Assembly: GCA_033239525.1 (NCBI GenBank)
Contig: BSYO01000002.1
Location: 29,928,068-29,992,067, forward strand
DNA length: 64,000 nucleotides
Direction of reading: 5' to 3'
From: Nepenthes gracilis
Lineage: Eukaryota; Streptophyta; Magnoliopsida; Caryophyllales; Nepenthaceae
The translations under genes were made by a program, and so were the position numbers. Shown here one piece after another: positions 1-11,700 of this stretch; position 1 is the first letter of the stretch; each line of letters opens with the position of its first letter. The notes beneath the pieces were generated by a model, which had not been told where the DNA came from, did no database searches, and saw nothing but the letters and a program-made list of their open reading frames with translations.

Positions 1-1235
1 TTTATCCGAGAGGTCCAATACCTAGACTGGTTGTCCAATATTGTCATAGTGAAGAAGAATAACGGAAAGTGGAGGATGTGCGTGAACTTCACAGGTGTTA
101 ATAAAGCACGCCCAAATGACAGCTTTCCCCCGCTAAGGATTGATTCCCTTGTAGACTCAATATCCGGATATGAACTTTTAAGCTTCATGAATGTATACTC
201 GAATTACAATCAAATAAGAATGACCCCCGAAGATGAGGAGCACACTTCATTCATGATGGACCAAAAGACATATTGTTACAAAATTATACCCTTTGGCCTC
301 AAGAATGCTTATACTACTTATCAGCGGCTCATTTTTAAGATATTCGAGGATCAAATCGGGAGGAATGTGGAGGTCTACATGGACGACATACTCGTCAAAA
401 GCAAAGTGACCGAAGACCACATCCGAGGTCTGTCTGAGACCTTTAATGTCCTAAGAGCGCACTAGATGAAGCTCAACCCAGCCAAGTATACATTTGGAGT
501 GATGTCTGCAAAGTTCTTAGGTTACATTGTATCACCAGGGATTGAAACTAATCTTGAAAAAATCAAAGCCATTCTAGAGATGAAGAGCCCTCGGTCTGTG
601 AAGGAGGTTCAAAAGCTCACTGGAAGGCTAGCGTACATCTCGCTTCTTGGCTAAATTGGCCGAGAAGCACTTGCCGTTTTTTAAGACTCGCTTCTTGGCA
701 CCAAAACAAATAGCTTCCAGTGGACGCTCGGCTGTGAAGAGGCCTTCTAAGGCCTCATGGGTACCTCTCGAACCCCCCGCTGTTGACTTCTCTCTAGCCT
801 GGTTAGGAGTTATGGTTATACCTTGAAGTGTCCAAGACTGCCTTGAGTTCAACCTTAATTCGACATCAGCGTGATAGGCAACAGCGTATATACTACATTA
901 GCAAGATCCTGGCTGACGCTGAAACAAGGTATTCCCCTGCAGAAAAGATAACTCTAGCACTCGTGTATTCTGCTTGGAAATTGAGATCATACTTCCAAGC
1001 ACACAAAGTAATTGTTTTGACCGACCAGCCCTTGAGAGCGATTCTACAGAAGCAAAAAATGTCAGGACGGTTGGTCAACTGGGTTATTAAGTTGGGTGAG
1101 TTCGACATAAAATTCCGTCTTAGGCCTATCTTAAAAGGTCAAGCCTTGGCGGACTTTATTCTCAAAACTAAAACCTCAACTCTTGAGGCCTCCGACACTT
1201 GTGATGCCGAAAAAGTACACAGCCCATCAGTCTAG
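1..1235 (+). pseudogene. Reverse transcriptase and RNase H of Tat-type Ty3 element
   Basis: Translation is open from base 1 and shows the Ty3 RT fingers and palm: a VVKKxNGKWRMCV-like segment near 50-90, the catalytic YMDD box near 375-390, and a KFLGYIVS-type segment near 510-530. The first catalytic aspartate, normally in LLSFMDAYSGYNQI, is Asn here (MNVYSNYNQI, near 187-215), so the polymerase would be inactive. A stop at 463-465 and a garbled stretch from about 650 to 860 interrupt the frame. The RNase H part follows at about 870-1180, with the typical YYISK.L..AETRYSPAEK and LTDQPLR segments. Only an old, non-functional copy is present. Confidence 0.9.
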
Positions 1236-1565
1236 ACTCTGCATGTGAATGGCTCATCCATGAAGGATCGTTGCGGGGCTGGCGTTGTGCTAAGGACGCC
1301 TGAAGGGTCGGAGATGAAGTATTCAATGATCATTGGATTCTCAGGAACCAACAACGCTACAGAATACGAGGTCTTGTGGCCGGACTTCGGTTAGCAAAGA
1401 AATGCTCAGCCAAGAACTTGGTTGTCAATAGCGACTCTGAGTTGGTTGTCAACCAAGTCCGAGAAGAATTCGAAACCAACAGCCCGCAGTTCTCCAAATA
1501 CCTCTCAGAGGTTCAAGAACTGATGACAACTTTTGAGAAGGTACAGATGGTCCACATTTCGTGAG
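1236..1565 (+). pseudogene. Archaeal-type RNase H domain of Tat element
   Basis: After the connection region the translation reads LHVNGSS..GAGVVL.TPEG, then NNATEYE and a GLRLAKK..AKNLV segment with SDSELVVNQV. This is the pattern of the additional archaeal-type RNase H found between RNase H and integrase in Tat-lineage Ty3 elements. The first catalytic Asp (usually YVDGSS) is Asn here. There is a stop immediately upstream (1233-1235) and a frameshift near 1375. The domain supports the lineage call but cannot be active. Confidence 0.8.
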
Positions 1566-1599
1566 AGGAGAATCAGAAAGCTAACTAGCTCACCAAAGG

Positions 1600-2946
1600 A
1601 GTAGCTTTAAGAGATCCAAAGTAGTATGCACAAGGAATGCGCGAGATCCTCGCAAGACCTAGTATAGAAGATCCAGAACCAAAAGTAATGCAGATTTCAA
1701 AAGCTGACAATTGCATCACCATATACCTCCGGTACTTGACTGATGGGACATTACTTGAGGATGCGGACAAAGCCAAGAAAGTGAAAAAAACGACAGGGTG
1801 GTACACCATCATAGACGGCCAGCTGTATAGACGAGGTTTCTCTACCCCCTACCTACGGTGCCTCACTCCCGAAGAAACCGATTACGCTCTCAAAAAAGTA
1901 TGTCTCAACATTTGTGGATCCCACATTAGGATTATGAACCTCGCATTTAAGCTCATGGGGTAAGGATACTACTAGCCAATCATAAAGTATGACGCCATGG
2001 ATTTTGTCCGAATATGTGAAAACTACTAAATCCACGGTAACCTCACCCACCAGCTGCACTCGAAGCTCAAAGCCTTACAGTCACCATGGCCGTTCGCACA
2101 ATGGGGGTTGGACATACTCCAGCCATCGCCAACAGCATCTAGACAGAGGAAGTTCTTGATAGTAGGGATCGACTAATTCACTAAGTGGGTAAAGGCCTTG
2201 CAATTGACACACATTACAAAGTAAAATGCAACAGATTTCATACGACAGAGCATAGTGTGCAGGTTTGGGATCCCCGAGTACATCGTGATTAATAATGGGA
2301 CCCAATTCTCCGAAAATAGGTTTACCAAGTATCGCACCAACCTGAAGATAAAGTTAGTACATACGTTAGTCACGTACCCGCAATATAACGGACAAGTGGA
2401 GATCATGAACCATACCCTAGTACATGGACTGAAGACGAAGCTGGAGCATGCCGAGGAATCATGGGTCGACGAGCTGCAATCTATTTTATGGTCATACAGG
2501 ATGACTCCAAGAGAGCCTACGTGGAAAACTCCTTTCAGCCTATACTATGGGATAGAGGCGGTCATCCCAATGGAAGTCGAACTGCCCAATCTCCGAATTG
2601 AGAGCTATGACCCGACAAATAAAGTACAGAAACTCCGAAAAAACCCAGACCTGGTTAAGGAAGCCAGAGACGGAACAAGACTACGCACAACGGCGTACCA
2701 ACAGCGAGTTGCCTGGTATTACAATAAAAAGTGAAGGCGCGTCAGTTCGAAATAGGAGACTTAGTGCTGAGAAGTATTGAGGCCACCAGTAAAAACACCG
2801 ACCAGAACAAGTTCTTCCTGAATTGGGAAGGACCGTTCTTAGTCTCAATTGTCCTCCAAAATGGGGCGTACTAGCTACACACCTAGGAGGGAAGACTTGT
2901 CCCTCAGATTTGGAACGTAGCCCACCTCAAAAAGTACTATCAATAA
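1600..2946 (+). pseudogene. Integrase of Tat-type Ty3 element
   Basis: The N-terminal zinc-binding region is at about 1640-1960 (YxxIDGxLYRRGFSTPYLRCLTPEE, then a degraded HHCC segment). The catalytic core is at about 2090-2600: PWPFAQWGLDIL carries the first Asp, CRFGIPEYIVINNGTQF carries the second motif, and YNGQVEIMN keeps the Glu. The second core Asp (TDNG) is Asn here (INNG). The C-terminal part contains YYNKKVKARQFEIGDLVLR and ends with NVAHLKKYYQ and a stop at 2944-2946, the usual pol terminus of these elements. Several in-frame stops and a frameshift near 2730 make it a pseudogene. No chromodomain is seen. Confidence 0.88.
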
Positions 2947-3104
2947 TTGTACAGACAAGTGCATAGGTATAGTGATTATGTTATTTGGAATGCTTGTATC
3001 ACACTTTCTGAATAAATAAGAATAACAAAAAAGATCTTTTCCTTCTCGTTCTTTCTGTTTTACCAACGGCACTTCATTCGAATGTTTGCATCTCATCTCA
3101 CGCA

Positions 3105-3270
3105 TGTTAAGACCTAAGCTGCCTCTAAGTCAAGTGAATAGGATTCCTTTCACTTGCTACTAAAATTCGGTCCCATACCGAGCGGCCCAAGAGGTCGGAC
3201 TAAAACTCGACCCCATACCGAGCGGCCCAAGAGGTAAGACTAAAACTTGGCCAAACGGAGCAACCCTCGA
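3105..3270. repeat. Hairpin-repeat array between pol and antisense gene (copy A)
   Basis: Two or three degenerate units of about 44 bp carry the phrase 'gagcggcccaagaggt'. Unit 1 can fold as TTCGGT-CCCAT-ACCGAG (3166-3182, five-base loop, one wobble pair). Unit 2 folds as CTCG...CGAG. A third, decayed unit (cttggccaaacggagc) follows. The same kind of array occupies the same position in the elements at 32311-39260 and 45101-51693. Confidence 0.65.
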
Positions 3271-3541
3271 GAGGTTGAAACTTAAAGCTTATTAGGCTTA
3301 AATAGCTGGCATGCAAAGACCCTTGAGGTAGCATCATCAACCTAAAACGGTCTATAGGTTCGGACACAAGTCTCAAAAGGGACAAATCTTCCTAAGAGTC
3401 TAAGTCCATAAAAGGAACACACACACAAGAGAATCTAGAGAAAGATTGCAACTGAAAAAGTGAATTCATTCACACTTTAAGATTACAGCGTATACAATGT
3501 ACATGTAAAAAAAAAAACTCTACAACTCAACAAATTTACAA

Positions 3542-5573
3542 TCAGTCCTCAGAAGGTCTTTGCTGAGAAGAAATTCCCTGCTGCTGTGCTCGTGATCCAA
3601 GAGGCCTTGCGTGCCCTGAAGATCCCGGTTGCCCAAAAGTTTGAGGTCCACTTGATGGCCCAGACTGAAAAGGGCTAAGAAACCCCCTTCCTGGGAGACC
3701 ATACAAGTCCTCCAAGTATGCAGCGTTGGCATTTCAAGAATCAAACACGGCCATGGCGAACTATGCATGCAGCAACCTCGCCATCCGGCGACACAAGTTG
3801 ATATTGTCCCAATACTTGCCCTCCAACATTGGAGCAATGTCCACGGCCCTTACCGAAATCCTCAACACCTCATTCAGCTGGAGGTTTCTGTCCCGCAGTA
3901 GCCTATACTGAACTTGAAGGAGCATTAATGAATCCTCGAGGGAAGTGATCTTTCCCTCGGCCTCAGCAGTCTTGCTCTTGGCCTCAGCCAGCTCAAGTTT
4001 CAGGCGCTTGTAGGCCTCTTCAGTGGCCTTGAGGGACTCCAACTCGGTGCAAGTCTGGGCAACACCACCTATGAGCCGCCCAAGGTTTTCGGCCAGCTCT
4101 TGAAACTACAAAGGAAAATTATGTCGTTAAAGAATGATACAAGGGAACTGAATGGCTAAGGAGGGACAGAAAGATACCTTAGAAACGAGAGAGCCACTAG
4201 TTGAGCTCTCCCCTCTGGGGGCCTCGGACACTTGTGGTTCAGCAGTAGGCATGACAGAAATCTCAACCCTGACCTCAGACGTAAGGGCATCTCCATCAAG
4301 ATCAAGGACTACGAGCTCAACAGTTCCAGAAAGCTTTGTAGCCCCAGTCTCGGCTTCATCAGTACTCAGAGCCCCAACAACGTTCTCAGCTAGGGCTTCC
4401 TCGTGGACCTCAGGTGGAATCATCATTGGACTGTAGATTTGGATTTCAAGGAATGGGGGCTCTACGGTTGCGACAACGTCCTCGGCCTCAGCAGTCACAA
4501 CAGTAAATGTCATCACCATTGCTTCCTCGGTCCGGATCTCCTCAATCTCCCCCAGTGTAAGTCCCATAGCAGTGTCCTCGGATGAATCATCAATCTAGTC
4601 CGAGACCTCACCAGTGAAGGCAGCAGGGATGTTAGGAATTGGACTCAAATGGGGAGGGCAATAGGAAGCTTTGCGAACCCAAAAGGCGCCTCAGAAGGAC
4701 CTCTAGACAGCTACCTGCGCTTCCTGGAAAGGCACTCGGCCACATTTTTGTCATCATCGGACGAGGAACTCTCCACGGGAACAATGGGACGCTTGTATGA
4801 GGACTCAGTCTGTTGACTTTTCTTTGGACGCTCGGACAATTCCTTTATCCTCAGACTTTTCTGTTTGGTCTTCAACTTCTTCTTTTTGGCAAGGAGGCCG
4901 GCAGGGGTGTCAAAGTTCCCAGACTAAAGTCCTCACTTGGCCTTAGCCAAGTTCTCGGACTTCAACCATATATTCTCTCCGTTCTCATAGAAGTTGAGAA
5001 GATTGGATTGTAGGAAAGCAACGATCTCCTTCACCAACACCTTCTCCTCAAGCGTGGCTTCTTGGCAGTATTTGGATTCAATGTTTTTCCAATCATTGTG
5101 GATATCCCAAATACCGCGAACCGTCAGCAAAAAGAACTTATCTTTAAACCTTTTAGTGGAATCAAGGTTGCCACCACTCAACACTGCAAACTCAGGACGC
5201 GGAGTGATAACAATCCAATTCTGACTCTGCGTGAACCTCAAGATCACCTTCACAGCCAAAGTCTCAAAAGTCTGGTCATGGCGACAGGCGAAGACGCGGA
5301 GAGAGACAAGATACCTTACTGTGTTTGGCTAAAACCGTGCAATAGGGACCTTGAGATCCCTCAGGCTGTGGTATAGATCTAGATGCATGTCGAAATGAAG
5401 CCAACTCATGAGGTAGATTGTGTAGACGATGATGAAGCCGTCTGGTAAGCTGCATGCCCTCTCATGGGGCTCAAGGACTAGTATCCCAATTTCAGAAGGG
5501 ATGTGGTACCTCGCACGAATAGTGTCAAGTTCAGCAACCGTGAGGGAAGAAGTGATGTTTGCAACGCCAGGAG
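3542..5573 (-). pseudogene. Antisense accessory gene of Tat element (Transposase_28-like), copy A
   Basis: The gene lies opposite to pol. Exon 1 (5573-4178) starts MAPGVANITSSLTVAEL and contains an N-terminal domain with a IPSEIGILVLEPHERACSLPDGF segment, FTQSQNWIVITPRPEF, and KFFLLTVRGIWDI. This is the pattern annotated as 'putative gypsy type transposon' (Pfam Transposase_28). A Glu/Ala/Thr-rich acidic stretch follows (about 4560-4180). A 72-nt intron (4177-4106) has GT...TTTGTAG borders. Exon 2 (4105-3542) encodes a coiled coil (ESLKATEEAYKRLKLELAEA...), a conserved KYWDNINLCRRMARLLH motif and a Gln/Gly/Ser-rich tail. Several in-frame stops (for example at 5329-5331 and after RLLHA at 3761-3763) show decay. 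Function is unknown. An upstream in-frame Met at 5613 is an alternative start. Confidence 0.75.
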
Positions 5574-6122
5574 CCATCAAAATGTGAAAAGGTGAAGACG
5601 ATGAATAGTGCACAGCAATGGGGTCACAGAGAGCGTTTTCAGAAATTTAGAACATTTTTCGAATGTAAAATGGGAACAAGTAAATGGCAAAGGAGGTAAG
5701 CGTCCGTTATCTAAAGGTTTTAAAATTTAAAAGGGCATGCCGCATTTAATGCCAAGCCACGTGTCGATACCCCACCGGTCTGAGGGCAATGATGGCTTTT
5801 TCCTTTCTCGGGCTACATTTAATGCCCGTCAGGTGCGCATTTAATGCGGCAGCTAATGGCTAGGACAACACCTTGAGCCTAGGGAGAGTCTACGGATTGT
5901 GATCACGTCCTCGGACGAAATCAGGCAGAGCAACTCAAGAAGATGTCCGAGGACGCTTGCAAAGCTCACGGACAAAGAGAGGAGAGTCTTGGACGCAGAC
6001 AATGCTGCATCTAGCCCACGTCAGCTAGGTAGTAAGCACCTTGAAGGATCAAGTCAAAGCCAAAATGTCCTAAGGAACTTTAGCTGTCAAACATGACAAT
6101 GGTTGAGATTCTCAAACCTCTT

Positions 6123-6137
6123 GGCATGGGATGCAAG
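6123..6137 (+). promoter_or_regulatory. Polypurine tract of element A
   Basis: GGCATGGGATGCAAG lies directly before the LTR start TGATGGG. The related element at 32311-39260 has GGCATGGGGGCAAG at the same place. It would prime plus-strand DNA synthesis. Confidence 0.75.
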
Positions 6138-6919
6138 TGATGGGTAGTGAACACCGAAGGTCCAATTAAGAGGCCTGTTTTCATGAAACGGATTCAAATC
6201 CAAAGAAGGCTCAGAAGCCCAATATGGTTCGAGAGACCAGATTGGCGCTAGACGCTTAAGGACATGGGCAAATGGCCCAAATGGCTGACTTGATTTAAGA
6301 GGCTAAGTTGGCCATAGAGGCCCAAAAACCTAAGCGCACGTCCCATGAGGTCCAAAGAGCTGGGTTGGTCTGAGAAGTTGACTTCTGCCAGAGCACACGC
6401 AACTTCTGCAACACGCCGCCTACGCAATGAAGGATGGCTTCCAGCGCATGTGTGATATAACGTCTCACATCGCCCACTTGCACGCACGTGATCCTTCTAA
6501 CACAGTAAAGCAGACCTGCAGATTTGGTGACGGGGCAGCTAGCGCACGCCATCCACATGGATGCTCCATGTATGACATCCAGTTCCCTATATAAGCATTC
6601 AAGACGCACCTAATAAAGGATCTTACTTCCATTTTTACATGAACGGACAGAGAGGGAGAGGTAGTGAGTTTTCCCCCCATTGCAATCAGAGAGAATATTG
6701 AGCTTCCCGTGTTCTCCACTCTTTATACTCATTTAACAACATAGTGAAAGTTTGCCTGGACCTTTAATCCCATGATTTTTTTTCTCATTCAAAAGAGGAT
6801 TTCTATGTAAAAACGTTATGTGCCATTTTCTCTCTTCCCTAACACTCATCTAATTTCTTTGGTGTTGCTTTGTTTTCAGATTCGAGTTTGTATCGTTATC
6901 ACGATTCGTGGACGCAACA
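6138..6919 (+). repeat. 3' LTR of element A (782 bp)
   Basis: The LTR begins TGATGGG right after the polypurine tract and ends GTGGACGCAACA. A TATA box (TATATAAG) is at 6588-6595, and the transcribed part should begin about 30 bp downstream. The 5' partner lies outside the window, so age and target duplication cannot be judged. Confidence 0.85.
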
Positions 6920-6986
6920 CTCCGTTTGGTTATAATTTAACCAAAAATAAATATTTATTCTCCCTTGTGTAAAAATAACTATTCTC

Positions 6987-7034
<48 letters not shown>

Positions 7035-7240
7035 TACTACTATTATCACTATTTTTATCTTAATCCTCATACTATTCTATAAATCAAATAATAGAATACT
7101 AATTTTTTTATTATTCTATTTAAATAACCAAATATGAGAATAATAATTCCAACTCTATTCCTATTTTATTCTATTACCTGAAAATAACTATTCTATTCCT
7201 ACATTATTTTATTCCTACAATCAAACGTACCATTAAAGAT
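6920..7240. repeat. MITE-like AT-rich repeat with (ATT)n microsatellite
   Basis: The stretch starts CTCCGTTTGGTTATAATT and ends ACAATCAAACGTAC. These are imperfect terminal inverted repeats (CGTTTGGTT against CGTTTGATT read on the other strand). The inside is AT-rich, with an (ATT)n run at about 6979-7032. This is the look of a small non-autonomous DNA transposon or its remnant. No clear target duplication was found because the left end abuts the LTR. Confidence 0.4.
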
Positions 7241-8530
7241 TTGGTGAGAGAAAGAGGGAGGGACGGATGGAAAATTAGAAGGATATCTGTTACTAATTTT
7301 CTTTTTCTTTTTTGAAAATAAAAAATGAATCCGGCTGAGATTCATATGAGCAGAGTCAATCCAGTCCACAAATTTAATGGAACATTTTAGCTTAATTTGT
7401 TATATTATCTTAGTCAGTAATTCAATTTAAATTATAAGATGACCATAACATATCCATACAAGAGGCATCGCTGTAGTACATTTTGCCTGATCATCAAACA
7501 AAGGTTTATCAGAAATCTAGGTTGGGCTGACCATCGGCTACGGTTGATCCTGCCCTTTTTTATTTTTGGCATAACTCTAACGTACTGAGAGCATTCTAAA
7601 TGTGGTGAACAAGATTCCAAATGTGGACGACTTAACGAAACTCCATGATGGCCAGTCGTTACAAGTAAGGAATTATCATCACGATCCCAATCAATGGCCA
7701 AACTATTCTGTGAGTCGCTAAATTCATTAAGAGCAGGATATTTATTATTTTTATAAAGTTTATTATGGGTATTTAAGCCTCTAAAAGACATGAAATAAAG
7801 TAATCATTTTTTAATCTAGGGCTGAATAACGGAGCCTAGGCTTTCTTATAACTAAACCAAGAGCTAGGAACGCTTGAAACATTCTACAAATTCCTATACT
7901 TCAAAATAGATAAAATTCAAGCTCGGTCCATACAAGTTGCCTACATATAAGCCTATAACACGCAGGCAACGTTACAAATGCCTAACCAAAAAAAAAAAGC
8001 AAAATAAAGAGAAGAAAAAGAGCAAATACGTTGAAATCTGTTTGTCAAATATATATATATAAATCTAGTAAATGATATATAGGACCATGAAAATGTTTTT
8101 TTTTTTTTATCAAAAGAAGTGATGATCTTGTATTGCTTGCCGAGAGAGAGGAAACTTTAGTAGGATTGTTTTCAGCTAGATAAATGAGCAATCGCTGAGC
8201 AAGGAACGGTTAGCCTAAAAGCGGTTGAAAATGAGTGTCCAAGCACTGCCTTAGACATAGAAATACGTGTCCAAACCGCTGGATGAAGGGGCCAACAACA
8301 TTTTACAGTTTCACCACTCCTATATTTTAAAAAGTCCAAATAAAAACAATAATGTTAAACCTAAAATCATGCTTTCGCTTCACTAGTCAAATTGAATTAA
8401 CAGGCAGCACCAAATGAGCATTCAGTCATTGAACTTGTCTATTTGTCCGGCAATAAAACAAATGTGGCAGCGCAAAAATCAGACATAATCAACCCCCCCT
8501 TCCCCAGCTTATCCCCAAACAGCTCTCATC
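7241..8530. other. Intergenic, downstream of the zinc-finger gene
   Basis: No convincing gene is seen. A 119-codon reverse frame (7791-7432) was considered and not accepted. The 3' untranslated region of the minus-strand gene ending at 8531 must lie at the right edge. Confidence 0.5.
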
Positions 8531-8758
8531 TCAACTCGTTTGCACCCTCCCACTTATTTCCAAACACAAGCCTTTACTAAGGCCTTTGCTCAAAGTCTTT
8601 CCCTTGTCAGACCTTTCCCTCGGACCTGGTTCGACGAAGATTGGCTGTACTCCCAGAGTCGGATTCGGTTTGACCCTGTTTACTTCTCTATCATCTGGTG
8701 GACGTAGTATGCTGCTCTGTGATTCCAGTTCTGAAAATTCATCTTCATTGAACAGCAC
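8531..8758 (-). CDS. TRIP4-like: ASC-1/TRIP4-like zinc-finger protein, exon 4 (last)
   Basis: The last coding exon follows a TGCTATAG acceptor and reads VLFNEDEFSELESQSS, then ILRPPDD.EVNRVKPNPT and a C-terminal GLCLEISGRVQ before the stop. The reading is in phase 0 with exon 3, which ends DLVGRK; together they form the continuous segment recalled from plant homologues of activating signal cointegrator 1 (Arabidopsis At3g47610 type). It gives 75 codons plus stop. The summed exons encode about 370 residues, slightly shorter than the roughly 400 recalled for the Arabidopsis protein. The main description is under exon 2. Confidence 0.85.
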   Translation of the reverse strand: MLFNEDEFSELESQSSILRPPDDREVNRVKPNPTLGVQPIFVEPGPRERSDKGKTLSKGLSKGLCLEISGRVQTS

Positions 8759-11700
8759 CTATAGCAGTGACTGAATTCAGCAACTTGTACGTGTAAAAAA
8801 TCAAGAAGGTTGACCTACGACAATTAGCAACTACAAGAGAACTACAAGGCTAATGAAGCATCATATCACCGGTGGTGAAAAGTGGATTGATTAGCTCCAT
8901 CTTGCTTCTTATAAGAGCATGAGTGAAATATTTTTACCATCCCTATGAATGAATGAGGCAGACGGTATTCCATGGAAAACAAAATCTGAATTAACTCGAG
9001 GCACAAACTCAAACTTGCACCCTCAGAGAGAGAGAAATTTCTCAGGTGAACAAAGAACTTCACAATCCCCCACCATTGTCAATTCAGATTTTCACTGTCA
9101 CTCAAAAAGCCCCAACTGGGGATTGGGTGGGCTTCTTTACTACTAGTAGAATTGGGTATCACAGAATCCACATGCTTAAGGCCTCTAGTACAACAAGCAT
9201 TTAGATAAATACATTCTTAGTAAGGTGACATCTACAGATCATTATGTGGATTGTGAACCATCTGTGCATGCCTGAAATCAGAACAATACAGATTGGACTT
9301 TGGAGATGTTGGATTCTCTGAAAAGAAAAGCACATTGGATATTTGAACCCTGTTTCGTTATCCTCAATCAAGAAGAGGAAGTTTTTTTGGCATTAATGGA
9401 TTTCCATCAGTGGAATTTGGGAGTCTGAATTGTACAGGATTAGAGAGTCGTTTTAATGGGTTTAATGATGATTCTCCATCAGCGATATTTGAGTCTCAAT
9501 TCTGCTGGATTGACCGACATTCAAACAAAGGCAACTCAATATCCATGCCGCCACAGGCAGAGCAGATCTGAGAGGAAGATAGAGATCCATCCTGTGGTAC
9601 ATGGCAGAGTGGATATGGAGGAAAGAGAGAGAGAGAAAATGTGAGGGAGGGGACAAAGGTAGTGCATTGGTGGCGGTTGAGCTCCATTGGGTGGTGTAGA
9701 TCTGAGAGGGGAATGAATCCAAGCTGACCATTAAGACAGGCAACCACTGTAGATTGGGCAATCATAATTAAAGAAGGGGCAGAATGGAGAAAGATAGAGA
9801 TGAAGGGCGGAGAGAAAGAATGCACTCAGTGGTGGCCAGTGGGGGTCAATAGTGGTGGTGGTCAGCAGTGGAGGCAGCAGTGGCAGTAATTGCAGCTGGC
9901 ATTGGGCTTATGGTGGCAGACTCACAGATCAGCAACAAATTTGTGGTGAGGTTGCAGCTTATTATCAGAATTTCTTAGTAACTTCAACTGGAAGCAGTAA
10001 TATAGATGAGATACTGTTGGATCTCACATCCAAAATCACTTTGTGAAAGTCCCCACCTCAGGTCAGAGCTCCACTGATGGGTCCCCCAACACAAAGTAAA
10101 TTACTTCAACTAGAGTTAGCTTCTAAGTTCACTTAAGGGGGCTAAGCTGAATATTGCAACGTCCAAGAAATATCAATGAAGCTCCAGTGATTGGCAATTG
10201 TCATTGGCGGCCAGCACCGCACCTGCCAATTTCCCAAGACCATCACTGATCACCAGCAAAGTTCTGACCAACCTCTGGCAATAGAACACCATATTCTGTT
10301 CCAATTCCTATCATATTTCATTCCCAAAACCAAATAATGCCATAATTTTACCTACCATTTCCCCAATCCCACCCTATTCTACTGCCAATAACTATTCTAT
10401 TTAAGAAGGTTGTTGGGAATCAGTTCTCAATTCAGAGATTCAAGGACCAAGTGGAACTACAGCAAGTTCAAAGATCCATCTCTAAAAATAATATCATACC
10501 TCATACTCCTAAAAAAGCAGAGGGATAAAAGAATAAGAAAGAGAGACTTACATTTGAAGCACTTCTGTTAAACCATTGTCATACCAATAAAACTTTTGAC
10601 TGTTCATGCTTGAGCTCATTGCATGCCCCATAGACACCATGCAGCAGACTAGGCGACTCTAGAAATTCTACAATGCAAATAAATGTTATTCGCCAATTCC
10701 AGATTCTATTTACATAAAAGTAGTTTGCAAAGCGGAAATCTCTCTTCTGAAAGTAATCCAACGCCATATTATGCTCCACACTATGCTTCCCAGGACAAAA
10801 ATGAAGCTTTTGGAGAGCACCGACCATCCATATATAGCTCGATAGAGATGAGTCTTCCCCACTACTCTTAGAGCGACATAGTTTGAAGCTAAACTAAACA
10901 CCCATTTTTCATTCAGACCCCTAGTCACTTTGTCATCCCCGTATTGAATGTAACCCGAGGAAAAAATCAGAAGCCACCACAGTTCAAGAAGCACTTCCTC
11001 ACAGTAGCCCATTCTTGTCAATACCGGTACCCATAAAAGTAAATGATTGTAAAGGTCAAACATTATTCAGATTCTTTTTCCAAACAGCATAAAGCTGACG
11101 TGTAAAGCAGAGATAGAGCCACCAAGCTCTTGTATGGTGCCATATTAGTTTTCTGATGCTAGTGGGGAGCTAATCTAGCTAAGAGCTTTTTTTTTTTGGA
11201 CGTGTCACACTATAAGTCAAAGCTCAGATATTTCAGTACCAGCAATTTGAAGGAAGTATGTTCTGTCAAAAAGTGTGGAATATTGCTTCGAAACTGATAC
11301 CCAGTGGGTTACCACATCACATGAAAGGCAAGAACATCTGGGATATGTAGAAGAAACAATGAGGATCATGGCTCTTCAACAACAAATAAATCATTAGAAA
11401 TCAGAGGTGAGTTTAAATTGTCTATAGGGGCATACTATTAGATGGGCTGCTGCTGCTAGTAAATTTCTAATTGCCTACGCTTACAAATTGGCTAGAAATC
11501 CAAAGAGACAAAATGGAGTAAGGTGGTGTGAGGTGAGGAAAAAAATACCTCATGCTTCAATTTTTGTTTTTTTTTTTTGCAGGTTTATGATGGAAAACTG
11601 ACTCTACACTAGAAGGAGATTAGCCAAATGGGGGCTAATTCAGGAACATAATTGCACTTTCCATCGAGATTATGTTGACACAAGATCATCCCCTTCTTCA

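Larger units (their letters stand above)
1..6919 (+). mobile_element. Ty3/Gypsy (Tat-type) LTR retrotransposon, 3' part, decayed
   Basis: The window opens inside pol. In order are seen: reverse transcriptase and RNase H, a second archaeal-type RNase H, integrase, a short hairpin-repeat array, an accessory gene on the opposite strand, a polypurine tract and a 3' LTR ending GACGCAACA. The order RT-RH-aRH-IN with two RNase H domains and a reverse-strand gene between pol and LTR fits the Tat lineage (Grande/RIRE2-like). The 5' LTR, gag and protease lie outside the window. Stop codons, frameshifts and lost catalytic aspartates show that this copy is dead. It is related to the elements at 32311-39260 and 45101-51693. 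Confidence 0.9.

Noticed and set aside
7432..7791. 119-codon reverse-strand open frame downstream of the zinc-finger gene
   Set aside because: No recognised domain, no splice partner, and AT-rich flanks. It may be 3' flank read by chance.
10579..11063. Reverse-strand open frames of 82 and 117 codons inside intron 3
   Set aside because: Trp/Ile/Phe-rich sequence without motif, in an intron of the host gene. I could not link it to any family.
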